From positions 19,335,973 to 19,399,972 of the forward strand of contig CM026386.1 of NCBI GenBank assembly GCA_014843695.1: DNA of 64,000 nt. Reading direction: 5' to 3'. The position numbers and the translations under genes were made by a program. Source of the DNA: Archivesica marissinica (taxonomy: Eukaryota > Mollusca > Bivalvia > Venerida > Vesicomyidae). How positions within the stretch are numbered: the first letter of the stretch is position 1; every line of letters begins with the position of its first letter. This document shows positions 31,101 through 45,900 of this stretch, one piece after another. Under the pieces are notes generated by a model, which was given only the letters and a program-made list of their open reading frames with translations, made no database searches and was not told the origin of the DNA.

Positions 31101-34100
31101 GCAGTTGGTACATCTGTTACATGTTTTGCATGATGTATTGTATGATGGTCATTGTGCAGTTGGTACATCTGTTACATGTATTGTATGATGGCCATTGTGC
31201 AGTTGATACACCTGTTACATGTATTGCATGGTGGTTATTGTGCAGTTGATACACCTGTTACATGTATTGCATGATGGTCATTGTGCCGTTGATACACCTG
31301 TTACATGTATTGCATGATGGTCATTGTGCAGTTGATACATCTGTTACATGTATTGAATGATGTATTCCATGATGCATTGCATGATGGTCATTGTGCCGTT
31401 GATACACCTGTTACATGTATTGCATGATGGTCATTGTGCAGTTGATACATCTGTTACATGTATTGAATAATGTATTCCATGATGCATTGCATGATGGTCA
31501 TTGTGCAGTTGGTACATCTATTACTTGTGTTGCATGATGGTCATTGTGCAGTTGGTACAACTGTTAAAAGCATTGCATGATGGTCATTGTGCAGTTGGTA
31601 CATCTCTTACATGTATTGCATGATGGTCATTGTGCAGTTGGTACATCTGTTACATGTATTGCATGATGGTCATTATGCAGTTGGTACATCTGTAACATGT
31701 ATTGCATGATGGTCATTGTGCAGTTGATACATCTGTTACATGTATTGCATGATGGTCATTGTGCAGTTTGTACATCTGTTACATGTATTGCATGATGGTC
31801 ATTGTGCAGTTGGTACATCTGTTACATGTATTGCATGATGGCCATTGTGCAGTTGATACATCTGTTACATGTATTGCATGATGGTCATTGTGCAGTTGGT
31901 ACATCTGTTACATGTATTGCATGATGGTCATTGTGCAGTTGGTACATCTGTTACATGTATTGCATGATGTATTGCATGATGGTCATTGTGCAGTTGATAC
32001 ATCTGGTTACATGTATTACATGATGGTCATTGTGCAGTTGGTACATCTGTTACATGTATTGCATGATGTATTGCATGATGGTCATTGTGCAGTTGGTACA
32101 TCTGTTACATGTATTGTATGATGGTCATTGTGCAGTTGGTACATCTGTTACATGTATTGCATGATGTAATGCATGATAGTCATTATGCAGTTGGTACATC
32201 TGTTACATGTTTTGCATGATGGTCATTGTGCAGTTGGTACATCTTTTTCATGTATTGCATGACGGCCATTGTGCAGTTGATACATCTGTTACGTGTATTA
32301 CATGATGGTCATTGTGCAGTTGGTACATCTCTTACATGTATTGCATGATGGTCATTGTTCAGTTGATACACCTGTTACATGTATTGCATGGTGGTCATTA
32401 TGCAGTTGATACACCTGTTACATGTATTGCATGATGGTCATTGTGCAGTTGGTACATCTGTTACATGTATTGCATGATGTATTGCATGATGGTCATTGTG
32501 CAGTTGGTACATCTGTTACATGTATTGCATGATGGTCATTGTGCAGTTGGTACATCTGTTAAATGTATTGCATGATGTATTGCATGATGGCCATTGTGCA
32601 GTTGGTACATATGTTACATGTATTGTATGATGGCCATTGTGCAGTTGATACACCTGTTACATGTATTGCATGGTGGTTAGAGTGCAGTTGTTAAACCTGT
32701 TACATGTATTGCATGATGGTCATTGTCCCGTTGATACACCTGTTACATGTATTGCATGATTGTCATTGTGCAGTTGATACATCTGTTACATGTATTGAAT
32801 GATGTATTCCATGATGTATTGCATGATGGTCATTGTGCAGTTGGTACATCTGTTACATGTATTGTATGATGGCCATTGTGCAGTTGATACACCTGTTACA
32901 TGTATTGCATGGTGGTTATTGTGCAGTTGATACACCTGTTACATGTATTGCATGATGGTCATTGTGCCGTTGATACACCTGTTACATGTATTGCATGATG
33001 GTCATTGTGCAGTTGATACATCTGTTACATGTATTGAATGATGTATTCCATGATGCATTGCATGATGGTCATTGTGCCGTTGATACACCTGTTACATGTA
33101 TTGCATGGTGGTCATTGTGCAGTTGATACATCTGTTACATGTATTGAATAATGTATTCCATGATGCATTGCATGATGGTCATTGTGCAGTTGGTACATCT
33201 ATTACTTGTGTTGCATGATGGTCATTGTGCAGTTGGTACAACTGTTAAAAGCATTGCATGATGGTCATTGTGCAGTTGGTACATCTCTTACATGTATTGC
33301 ATGATGGTCATTGTGCAGTTGGTACATCTGTTACATGTATTGCATGATGGTCATTATGCAGTTGGTACATCTGTAACATGTATTGCATGATGGTCATTGT
33401 GCAGTTGATACATCTGTTACATGTAATGCATGATGGTCATTGTGCAGTTGGTACATCTGTTACATGTATTGCATGATGGTCATTGTGCAGTTGGTACATC
33501 TGTTACATGTATTGCATGATGGCCATTGTGCAGTTGATACATCTGTTACATGTATTGCATGATGGTCATTGTGCAGTTGGTACATCTGTTACATGTATTG
33601 CATGATGTATTGCATGATGGTCATTGTGCAGTTGGTCATCTGTTACATGTATTGCATGATGTATTGCATAATGGTCATTGTGCAGTTGATACATCTGGTT
33701 ACATGTATTACATGATGGTCATTGTGCAGTTGGTACATCTGTTACATGTATTGCATGATGTATTGCATGATGGTCATTGTGCAGTTGATACATCTGTTAC
33801 ATGTATTGTATGATGGTCATTGTGCAGTTGGTACATCTGTTACATGTATTGCATAATGTAATGCATGATAGTCATTATGCAGTTGGTACATCTGTTACAT
33901 GTTTTGCATGATGGTCATTGTGCAGTTGGTACATCTCTTACATGTATTGCATGATGGTCATTGTGCAGTTGATACACCTGTTACATGTATTGCATGGTGG
34001 TCATTGTGCAGTTGATACACCTGTTACATGTATTGCATGATGGTCATTGTGCAGTTTGTACATCTGTTACATGTATTGCATGATGTATTGCATGATGGTC

Positions 34101-37100
34101 ATTGTGCAGTTGGTACATCTGTTACATGTATTGCATGATTGTCATTGTGCAGTTGGTACATCTGTTACATGTATTGCATGATGATTTGCATGATGGCCAT
34201 TGTGCAGTTGGTACATCTGTTACATGTATTGTATGATGGCCATTGTGCAGTTGATACACCTGTTACATGTATTGCATGGTGGTTATTGTGCAGTTGTTAA
34301 ACCTGTTACATGTATTGCATGATGGTCATTGTCCCGTTGATACACCTGTTACATGTATTGCATGATTGTCATTGTGCAGTTGATACATCTGTTACATGTA
34401 TTGAATGATGTATTCCATGATGTATTGCATGGTGGTTATTGTGCAGTTGATACACCTGTTACATGTATTGCTTGATGGTCATTGTGCCGTTGATACACCT
34501 GTAACATGTATTGCATGATGGTCAGTGTGCAGTTGGTACATCTGTTACATGTATTGCATGATGGTCATTGTGCAGTTGGTACATCTGTTACATGTTTTGC
34601 ATGATGTATTGTATGATGGTCATTGTGCAGTTGGTACATCTGTTACATGTATTGCATGATGGTCATTGTGCAGTTGGTACATCTGTTACATGTATTGCAT
34701 GATGATTTGCATGATGGCCATTGTGCAGTTGGTACATCTGTTACATGTATTGTATGATGGCCATTGTGCAGTGATACACCTGTTACATGTATTGCATGGT
34801 GGTTATTGTGCAGTTGTTAAACCTGTTACATGTATTGCATGATGGTCATTGTCCCGTTGATACACCTGTTACATGTATTGCATGATTGTCATTGTGCAGT
34901 TGATACATCTGTTACATGTATTGAATGATGTATTCCATGATGTATTGCATGGTGGTTATTGTGCAGTTGATACACCTGTTACATGTATTGCTTGATGGTC
35001 ATTGTGCCGTTGATACACCTGTTACATGTATTGCATGATGGTCAGTGTGCAGTTGGTACATCTGTTACATGTATTGCATGATGGTCATTGTGCAGTTGGT
35101 ACATCTGTTACATGTTTTGCATGATGTATTGTATGATGGTCATTGTGCAGTTGGTACATCTCTTACATGTATTGCATGATGGTCATTGTGCAGTTGATAC
35201 ACCTGTTACATGTATTGCATGGTGGTCATTGTGCAGTTGATACACCTGTTACATGTATTGCATGATGGTCATTGTGCAGTTGGTACATCTGTTACATGTA
35301 TTGCATGATTGTCATTGTGCAGTTGGTACATCTGTTACATGTATTGCATGATGATTTGCATGATGGCCATTGTGCAGTTGGTACATCTGTTACATGTATT
35401 GTATGATGGCCATTGTGCAGTTGATACACCTGTTACATGTATTGCATGGTGGTTATTGTGCAGTTGTTAAACCTGTTACATGTATTGCATGATGGTCATT
35501 GTCCCGTTGATACACCTGTTACATGTATTGCATGATTGTCATTGTGCAGTTGATACATCTGTTACATGTATTGAATGATGTATTCCATGATGTATTGCAT
35601 GGTGGTTATTGTGCAGTTGATACACCTGTTACATGTATTGCTTGATGGTCATTGTGCCGTTGATACACCTGTAACATGTATTGCATGATGGTCAGTGTAC
35701 AGTTGGTACATCTGTTACATGTATTGCATGATGGTCATTGTGCAGTTGGTACATCTGTTACATGTTTTGCATGATGTATTGTATGATGGTCATTGTGCAG
35801 TTGGTACATCTGTTACATGTATTGCATGATGGTCATTGTGCAGTTGGTACATCTGTTACATGTATTGCATGATGATTTGCATGATGGCCATTGTGCAGTT
35901 GGTACATCTGTTACATGTATTGTATGATGGCCATTGTGCAGTTGATACACCTGTTACATGTATTGCATGGTGGTTATTGTGCAGTTGTTAAACCTGTTAC
36001 ATGTATTGCATGATGGTCATTGTCCCGTTGATACACCTGTTACATGTATTGCATGATTGTCATTGTGCAGTTGATACATCTGTTACATGTATTGAATGAT
36101 GTATTCCATGATGTATTGCATGGTGGTTATTGTGCAGTTGATACACCTGTTACATGTATTGCTTGATGGTCATTGTGCCGTTGATACACCTGTTACATGT
36201 ATTGCATGATGGTCAGTGTGCAGTTGGTACATCTGTTACATGTATTGCATGATGGTCATTGTGCAGTTGGTACATCTGTTACATGTTTTGCATGATGTAT
36301 TGTATGATGGTCATTGTGCAGTTGGTACATCTGTTACATGTATTGTATGATGGCCATTGTGCAGTTGATACACCTGTTACATGTATTGCATGGTGGTTAT
36401 TGTACAGTTGATACACCTGTTACATGTATTGCATGATGGTCATTGTGCCGTTGATACACCTGTTACATGTATTGCATGATGGGCATTGTGCAGTTGATAC
36501 ATCTGTTACATGTATTGAATGATGTATTCCATGATGCATTGCATGATGGTCATTGTGCCGTTGATACACCTGTTACATGTATTGCATGATGGTCATTGTG
36601 CAGTTGATACATCTGTTACATGCATTGAATAATGTATTCCATGATGCATTGCATGATGGTCATTGTGCAGTTGGTACATCTATTACTTGTGTTGCATGAT
36701 GGTCATTGTGCAGTTGGTACAACTGTTAAAAGCATTGCATGATGGTCATTGTGCAGTTGGTACATCTCTTACATGTATTGCATGATGGTCATTGTGCAGT
36801 TGGTACATCTGTTACATGTATTGCATAATGGTCATTATGCAGTTGGTACATCTGTAACATGTATTGCATGATGGTCATTGTGCAGTTGATACACCTGTTA
36901 CATGTATTGCATGATGGTCATTGTGCAGTTGATACATATGTTACATGTATTGGATGATGTATTGCATGATGGCCATTGTGCAGTTGGTACATCTGTTACA
37001 TGTATTGCATGATGGTCATTCTGCAGTTGGTACATTTATAACATGTATTGCATGATGGTCATTGTGCAGTTGATACATTTGTTACATGTATTGCATGATG

Positions 37101-40100
37101 GTCATTGTGCAGTTGGTACATCTGTTACATGTATTGCATGATGGTCATTGTCCCGTTGATACACCTGTTACATGTATTGCATGATTGTCATTGTGCAGTT
37201 GATACATCTGTTACATGTATTGAATGATGTATTCCATGATGTATTGCATGGTGGTTATTGTGCAGTTGATACACCTGTTACATGTATTGCTTGATGGTCA
37301 TTGTGCCGTTGATACACCTGTTACATGTATTGCATGATGGTCAGTGTGCAGTTGGTACATCTGTTACATGTATTGCATGATGGTCATTGTGCAGTTGGTA
37401 CATCTGTTACATGTTTTGCATGATGTATTGTATGATGGTCATTGTGCAGTTGGTACATCTGTTACATGTATTGTATGATGGCCATTGTGCAGTTCATACA
37501 CCTGTTACATGTATTGCATGGTGGTTATTGTGCAGTTGATACACCTGTTACATGTATTGCATGATGGTCATTGTGCCGTTGATACACCTGTTACATGTAT
37601 TGCATGATGGTCATTGTGCAGTTGATACATCTGTTACATGTATTGAATGATGTATTCCATGATGCATTGCATGATGGTCATTGTGCCGTTGATACACCTG
37701 TTACATGTATTGCATGATGGTCATTGTGCAGTTGATACATCTGTTACATGTATTGAATAATGTATTCCATGATGCATTGCATGATGGTCATTGTGCAGTT
37801 GGTACATCTATTACTTGTGTTGCATGATGGTCATTGTGCAGTTGGTACAACTGTTAAAAGCATTGCATGATGGTCATTGTGCAGTTGGTACATCTCTTAC
37901 ATGTATTGCATGATGGTCATTGTGCAGTTGGTACATCTGTTACATGTATTGCATGATGGTCATTATGCAGTTGGTACATCTGTAACATGTATTGCATGAT
38001 GGTCATTGTGCAGTTGATACATCTGTTACATGTATTGCATGATGGTCATTGTGCAGTTGGTACATCTGTTACATGTATTGCTTGATGGTCATTGTGCAGT
38101 TGGTACATCTGTTACATGTATTGCATGATGGCCATTGTGCAGTTGATACCTCTGTTACATGTATTGCATGATGGTCATTGTGCAGTTGGTACATCTGTTA
38201 CATGTTTTGCATGATGTATTGTATGATGGTCATTGTGCAGTTGGTACATCTGTTACATGTATTGTATGATGGCCATTGTGCAGTTCATACACCTGTTACA
38301 TGTATTGCATGGTGGTTATTGTGCAGTTGATACACCTGTTACATGTATTGCATGATGGTCATTGTGCCGTTGATACACCTGTTACATGTATTGCATGATG
38401 GTCATTGTGCAGTTGATACATCTTGTTACATGTATTGAATGATGTATTCCATGATGCATTGCATGATGGTCATTGTGCCGTTGATACACCTGTTACATGT
38501 ATTGCATGATGGTCATTGTGCAGTTGATACATCTGTTACATGTATTGAATAATGTATTCCATGATGCATTGCATGATGGTCATTGTGCAGTTGGTACATC
38601 TATTACTTGTGTTGCATGATGGTCATTGTGCAGTTGGTACAACTGTTAAAAGCATTGCATGATGGTCATTGTGCAGTTGGTACATCTCTTACATGTATTG
38701 CATGATGGTCATTGTGCAGTTGGTACATCTGTTACATGTATTGCATGATGGTCATTATGCAGTTGGTACATCTGTAACATGTATTGCATGATGGTCATTG
38801 TGCAGTTGATACATCTGTTACATGTATTGCATGATGGTCATTGTGCAGTTGGTACATCTGTTACATGTATTGCATGATGGTCATTGTGCAGTTGGTACAT
38901 CTGTTACATGTATTGCATGATGGCCATTGTGCAGTTGATACATCTGTTACATGTATTGCATGATGGTCATTGTGCAGTTGGTACATCTGTTACATGTATT
39001 GCATGATGTATTGCATGATGGTCATTGTGCAGTTGGTACATCTGTTACATGTATTGCATGATGTATTGCATGATGGTCATTGTGCAGTTGATACATCTGG
39101 TTACATGTATTACATGATGGTCATTGTGCAGTTGGTACATCTGTTACATGTATTGCATGATGTATTGCATGATGGTCATTGTGCAGTTGGTACATCTGTT
39201 ACATGTATTGTATGATGGTCATTGTGCAGTTGGTAAATCTGTTACATGTATTGCATGATGTAATGCATGATAGTCATTATGCAGTTGGTACATCTGTTAC
39301 ATGTTTTGCATGATGGTCATTGTGCAGTTGGTACATCTTTTTCATGTATTGCATGACGGCCATTGTGCAGTTGATACATCTGTTACGTGTATTACATGAT
39401 GGTAATTGTGCAGTTGGTACATCTCTTACATGTACTGCATGATGGTCATTGTGCAGTTGGTACATCTGCTACATGTATTGTATGATGGCCATTGTGCAGT
39501 TGATACACCTGTTACATGTATTGCATGGTGGTCATTGTGCAGTTGATACACCTGTTACATGTATTGCATGATGGTCATTGTGCCGTTGATACACCTGTTA
39601 CATGTATTGCATGATGGTCATTGTGCAGTTGATACATATGTTACATGTATTGCATGATGTATTGCATGATGGCCATTGTGCAGTTGGTACATCTGTTACA
39701 TGTATTGCATGATGGTCATTGTGCAGTTGGTACATCTGTTACATGTATTGCATGATGTATTGCATGATTGTCATTGTGCAGTTGGTACAACTGTTAAAAG
39801 CATTGCATGATGGTCATTGTGCAGTTGGTACATCTGTTACATGTATTGCATGATGTTCATTGTGCAGTTGGTACATCTGTTACATGTATTGCATGATGGT
39901 CATTCTGCAGTTGGTACATTTATAACATGTATTGCATGATGGTCATTGTGCAGTTGATACATTTGTTACATGTATTGCATGATGGTCATTGTGCAGTTGG
40001 TACATCTGTTACATGTATTGCATGATGGTCATTGTCCCGTTGATACACCTGTTACATGTATTGCATGATTGTCATTGTGCAGTTGATACATCTGTTACAT

Positions 40101-42990
40101 GTATTGAATGATGTATTCCATGATGTATTGCATGGTGGTTATTGTGCAGTTGATACACCTGTTACATGTATTGCTTGATGGTCATTGTGCCGTTGATACA
40201 CCTGTTACATGTATTGCATGATGGTCAGTGTGCAGTTGGTACATCTGTTACATGTATTGCATGATGGTCTTTGTGCAGTTGGTACATCTGTTACATGTTT
40301 TGCATGTTGTATTGTATGATGGTCATTGTGCAGTTGGTACATCTGTTACATGTATTGTATGATGGCCATTGTGCAGTTCATACACCTGTTACATGTATTG
40401 CATGGTGGTTATTGTGCAGTTGATACACCTGTTACATGTATTGCATGATGGTCATTGTGCCGTTGATACACCTGTTACATGTATTGCATGATGGTCATTG
40501 TGCAGTTGATACATCTGTTACATGTATTGAATGATGTATTCCATGATGCATTGCATGATGGTCATTGTGCCGTTGATACACCTGTTACATGTATTGCATG
40601 ATGGTCATTGTGCAGTTGATACATCTGTTACATGTATTGAATAATGTATTCCATGATGCATTGCATGATGGTCATTGTGCAGTTGGTACATCTATTACTT
40701 GTGTTGCATGATGGTCATTGTGCAGTTGGTACAACTGTTAAAAGCATTGCATGATGGTCATTGTGCAGTTGGTACATCTCTTACATGTATTGCATGATGG
40801 TCATTGTGCAGTTGGTACATCTGTTACATGTATTGCATGATGGTCATTATGCAGTTGGTACATCTGTAACATGTATTGCATGATGGTCATTGTGCAGTTG
40901 ATACATCTGTTACATGTATTGCATGATGGTCATTGTGCAGTTGGTACATCTGTTACATGTATTGCATGATGGTCATTGTGCAGTTGGTACATCTGTTACA
41001 TGTATTGCATGATGGCCATTGTGCAGTTGATACATCTGTTACATGTATTGCATGATGGTCATTGTGCAGTTGGTACATCTGTTACATGTATTGCATGATG
41101 TATTGCATGATGGTCATTGTGCAGTTGGTACATCTGTTACATGTATTGCATGATGTATTGCATGATGGTCATTGTGCAGTTGATACATCTGGTTACATGT
41201 ATTACATGATGGTCATTGTGCAGTTGGTACATCTGTTACATGTATTGCATGATGTATTGCATGATGGTCATTGTGCATTTGGTACATCTGTTACATGTAT
41301 TGTATGATGGTCATTGTGCAGTTGGTACATCTGTTACATGTATTGCATGATGTAATGCATGATAGTCATTATGCAGTTGGTACATCTGTTACATGTTTTG
41401 CATGATGGTCATTGTGCAGTTGGTACATCTTTTTCATGTATTGCATGACGGCCATTGTGCAGTTGATACATCTGTTACGTGTATTACATGATGGTCATTG
41501 TGCAGTTGGTACATCTCTTACATGTACTGCATGATGGTCTTTGTGCAGTTGGTACATCTGTTACATGTTTTGCATGTTGTATTGTATGATGGTCATTGTG
41601 CAGTTGGTACATCTGTTACATGTATTGTATGATGGCCATTGTGCAGTTCATACACCTGTTACATGTATTGCATGGTGGTTATTGTGCAGTTGATACATAT
41701 GTTACATGTATTGCATGATGTATTGCATGATGGCCATTGTGCAGTTGGTACATCTGTTACATGTATTGCATGATGGTCATTGTGCAGTTGGTACATCTGT
41801 TACATGTATTGCATGATGTATTGCATGATTGTCATTGTGCAGTTGGTACAACTGTTAAAAGCATTGCATGATGGTCATTGTGCAGTTGGTACATCTGTTA
41901 CATGTATTGCATGATGTTCATTGTGCAGTTGGTACATCTGTTACATGTATTGCATGATGGTCATTCTGCAGTTGGTACATTTATAACATGTATTGCATGA
42001 TGGTCATTGTGCAGTTGATACATTTGTTACATGTATTGCATGATGGTCATTGTGCAGTTGGTACATCTGTTACAAGCATTGCATGATGGTCATTGTGCAG
42101 TTGGTACATCTGTTACATGTATTGCATGATGGTCATTGTGCAGTTGGTACATCTGTTACATGTATTGCATGATGGCCATTGTGCAGTTGATACATCTGTT
42201 ACATGTATTGCATGATGGCCATTGTGCAGTTGATACATCTGTTACATGTATTGCATGATGGTCATTGTGCAGTTGGTACATCTGTTACATGTATTGCATG
42301 ATGTATTGCATGATGGTCATTGTGCAGTTGGTACATCTGTTACATGTATTGCATGATGGTCATTGTGCAGTTGGTACATCTGTTACATGTATTGCATGAT
42401 GGCCATTGTGCAGTTGGTACACCTGTTACATGTATTGCATGATGTATTGCATGATGGTCATTGTGCAGTTGGTACATCTGTTACATGTATTGCATGATGG
42501 TCATTGTGCAGTTGGTACATCTGTTACATGTATTGCATGATGGCCATTGTGCAGTTGATACATCTGTTACATGTATTGCATGATGGTCATTGTGCAGTTG
42601 GTACATCTGTTACATGTATTGCATGATGTATTGCATGATGGTCATTGTGCAGTTGGTACATCTGTTACATGTATTGCATGATGGTCATTGTGCAGTTGGT
42701 ACATCTGTTACATGTATTGCATGATGGTCAATGTGCAGTTGTTACACCTGTTACATGTATTGCATGATGTATTGCATGATGGTCATTGTGCAGTTGGTAC
42801 ATCTGTTACATGTATTGCATGATGGTCATTGTGCAGTTGGTACAACTGTTAAAAGCATTGCATGATGGTCATTGTGCAGTTGGTACATCTCTTACATGTA
42901 TTGCATGATGGTCATTGTGCAGTTGTTACATCTGTAACATGTATTGCATGATTGTCATTGTGCAGTTGATACATCTGTTACATGTATTGC
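22104..42990. repeat. Proximal higher-order domain of the 43-bp satellite
   Basis: Marked by the unit variant gtacaactgttaaaagcatt, found about 12 times between 23.94 and 42.85 kb at spacings of roughly 0.8-3.5 kb, often preceded by tctattacttgtgttgcatg. A 5,125-bp offset relates 24.56-26.3 kb to 29.68-31.5 kb, and a 2,092-bp offset relates the block at 38.97 kb to that at 41.06 kb. These are nested multi-unit duplications. Confidence 0.8.
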
Positions 42991-45900
42991 ATGATGGCCA
43001 TTGTGCAGTTGGTACATCTGTTACATGTATTGCATGATGTATTGCATGATGGTCATTGTGCAGTTGGTACATCTGTTACATGTATTGCATGATGGTCATT
43101 GTGCAGTTGGTACATCTGTTACCTGTATTGCATGATGGCCATTGTGCAGTTGATACATCGGTTACATGTATTGCATGATGGTCATTGTGCAGTTGGTACA
43201 TCTGTTACATGTATAGCATGATGTTTTGCATGATGGTAATTGTGCAGTTGGTACATATGTTACATGTATTGTATGGTGGTCATTATTCAGTTGATACATG
43301 TGGCTACATGTATTACATGATGGTCGTTGTGCAGTTGGTACATCTGATACATGTATTGCATGATGTATTGCATGATGGTCATTGTGCAGTTGGTACATCT
43401 GTTACATGTATTGCATGATGGTCATTGTGCAGTTGGTACATCTGTTACATGTATTGTATGATGGTCATTGTGCAGTTGGTACATCTGTTACATGTATTGC
43501 ATGATGTATTGCATGATGGTAATTGTGCAGTTGATGCATCTGTTACATGTATTGCATGATGGTCATTGTGCAGTTGGTACATCTGTTACATGCATAGCAT
43601 GATGGCCATTGTGCAGTTAATACATCTGTTACATGCATAGCATGATGGCCATTGTGCAGTTGATACATCTGATACATGTATTGCATGATGTATTGTATGA
43701 TGGTCATTGTGCAGTTGGTACATCTGTTACATGTATTGTATGATGGCCATTGTGCAGTTGATACACCTGTTACATGTATTGCATGGTGGTTATTGTGCAG
43801 TTGATAAACCTGTTACATGTATTGCATGATGGTAATTGTGCCGTTGATACACCTGTTACATGTATTGCATGATGGTCATTGTGCAGTTGATACATCTGTT
43901 ACATGTATTGAATGATGTATTCCATGATGTATTGCATGATGGTCATTGTGCAGTTGGTACATCTGTTACATGTATTGCATGATGATCATTGTGCAGTTGG
44001 TACATCTGTTACATGTATTGCATGATGTATTGCATGATGGTTATTGTGCAGTTGGTACATCTGTTACATGTATTGCATGATGGTCATTGAGCAGTGGGTA
44101 CATCTGTTACATGTATTGCTTGATGGCCATTGTGCAGTTGATACATCTGTTACATGTATTGCATGATGTGTTGCATGATTGTCATTGTGCAGTTGATACA
44201 TCTGTTACATGTATTGCATAATGTATTGCATGATGGTCATTGTACAGTTGGTACATCTGTTACAAGCATTGCATGATGGTCATTGTGCAGTTGATACATC
44301 TGTTACATGTATTGCATGATGGCCATTGTGCCGTTGTTACATCTGTTACATGTATTGCATGATGGTCATTGTGCCGTTGTTACATCTGTTACATGCATAG
44401 CATGATGGCCATTGTGCAGTTAATACATCTGTTACATGCATTGCATTATGGTCTTTGTGCAGTTGGTACATCTGTTACATGTATTGCATGATGCATTGCA
44501 TGATCGTCATTGTGCAGTTGGTACATCTGTTACATGTATTGCATGATGGTCATTGTGCAGTTGGTACATCTGATACATGTGTTGCATGATGGTCATTGTG
44601 CAGTTGATGCATCTGTTACATGTATTGCATGATGGCCATTGTGCAGTTGATACATCTTTTACATGTATTACATGATGGTCATTGTGCAGTTGGTACATCT
44701 GTTACATGTATTGTATGATGGCCATTGTGCAGTTGATACACCTGTTACATGTATTGCATGGTGGTCATTGTGCAGTTGATACACCTGTTACATGTATTAG
44801 ATGATGGTCATTGTGCAGTTGATACATATGTTACATGTATTGCATGATGGTCATTGTGCAGTTGGTACATCTGTTACATGTATTACATGATGGTCATTGT
44901 GCAGTTGGTACATCTGTTACATGGATTGCATGATGGTCATTGTGCAGTTGGTACATCTGTTACATGTATTGCATGATGGTCATTGTGCAGTTGGTACATC
45001 TGTTACATGTATTGCATTATTTGTTGCATGATGGTCATTGTGCAGTTGATACATCTGTTACATGTATTGCATGATGGCCAATGTGCAGTTGATACATCTG
45101 TTACTAGTATTGCATGATGGTCTGTGTGCAGTTGGTACATCTGTTACATGTATTACATGATGTATTGCATGATGGTCATTGTGCAGTTGGTACATCTGTT
45201 ACACGTATTGCATGATGTTCATTGTGCAGTTGATACACCTGTTACATGCATTGCAAGATGGCCATTGTGCAGTTGATACATCTGGTTACATATATTACAT
45301 GATGGTCATTGTGCAGTTGGTACATCTGTTACATGTATTGCATGATGTGTTGCATGATGGTCATTTTGCAGTTGGTACATCTGTTACCTATATTGTATGA
45401 TGGTCATTGTGCAGTTGGTACATCTGTTACATGTATTGCATGATGTAGTGCATGATGGTCATTGTGCAGTTGGTACATCTGTTAAATGTATTGCATGGTG
45501 GTCATTGTGCAGTTGATACAACTGTTACATGTATTGCATGATGGTCATTGTGCAGTTGATACATCTGTTACATGTATTGCAGGATGTATTGCATGATGGT
45601 CATTGTGCAGTTTGTACATCTGTTACATGTATTGCATGATGGTCATTGTGCAGTTGGTACATCTGTTACATGTATTGCATGATGGCCATTGTGCAGTTGA
45701 TACATATGTTACATGTATTGCATGATGGTCATTGTGCAGTTGGTACATCTGTTACATGTATTGCATGATGGTCATTGTGCAGTTGGTACATATGTTACAT
45801 GTATTGCATGATGTATTGCATGATGGTCATTGTGCAGGTGGTACATCTGTTACATGTTTTGCATGATGGCCATTGTGCAGTTGATACATCTGTTACATAT

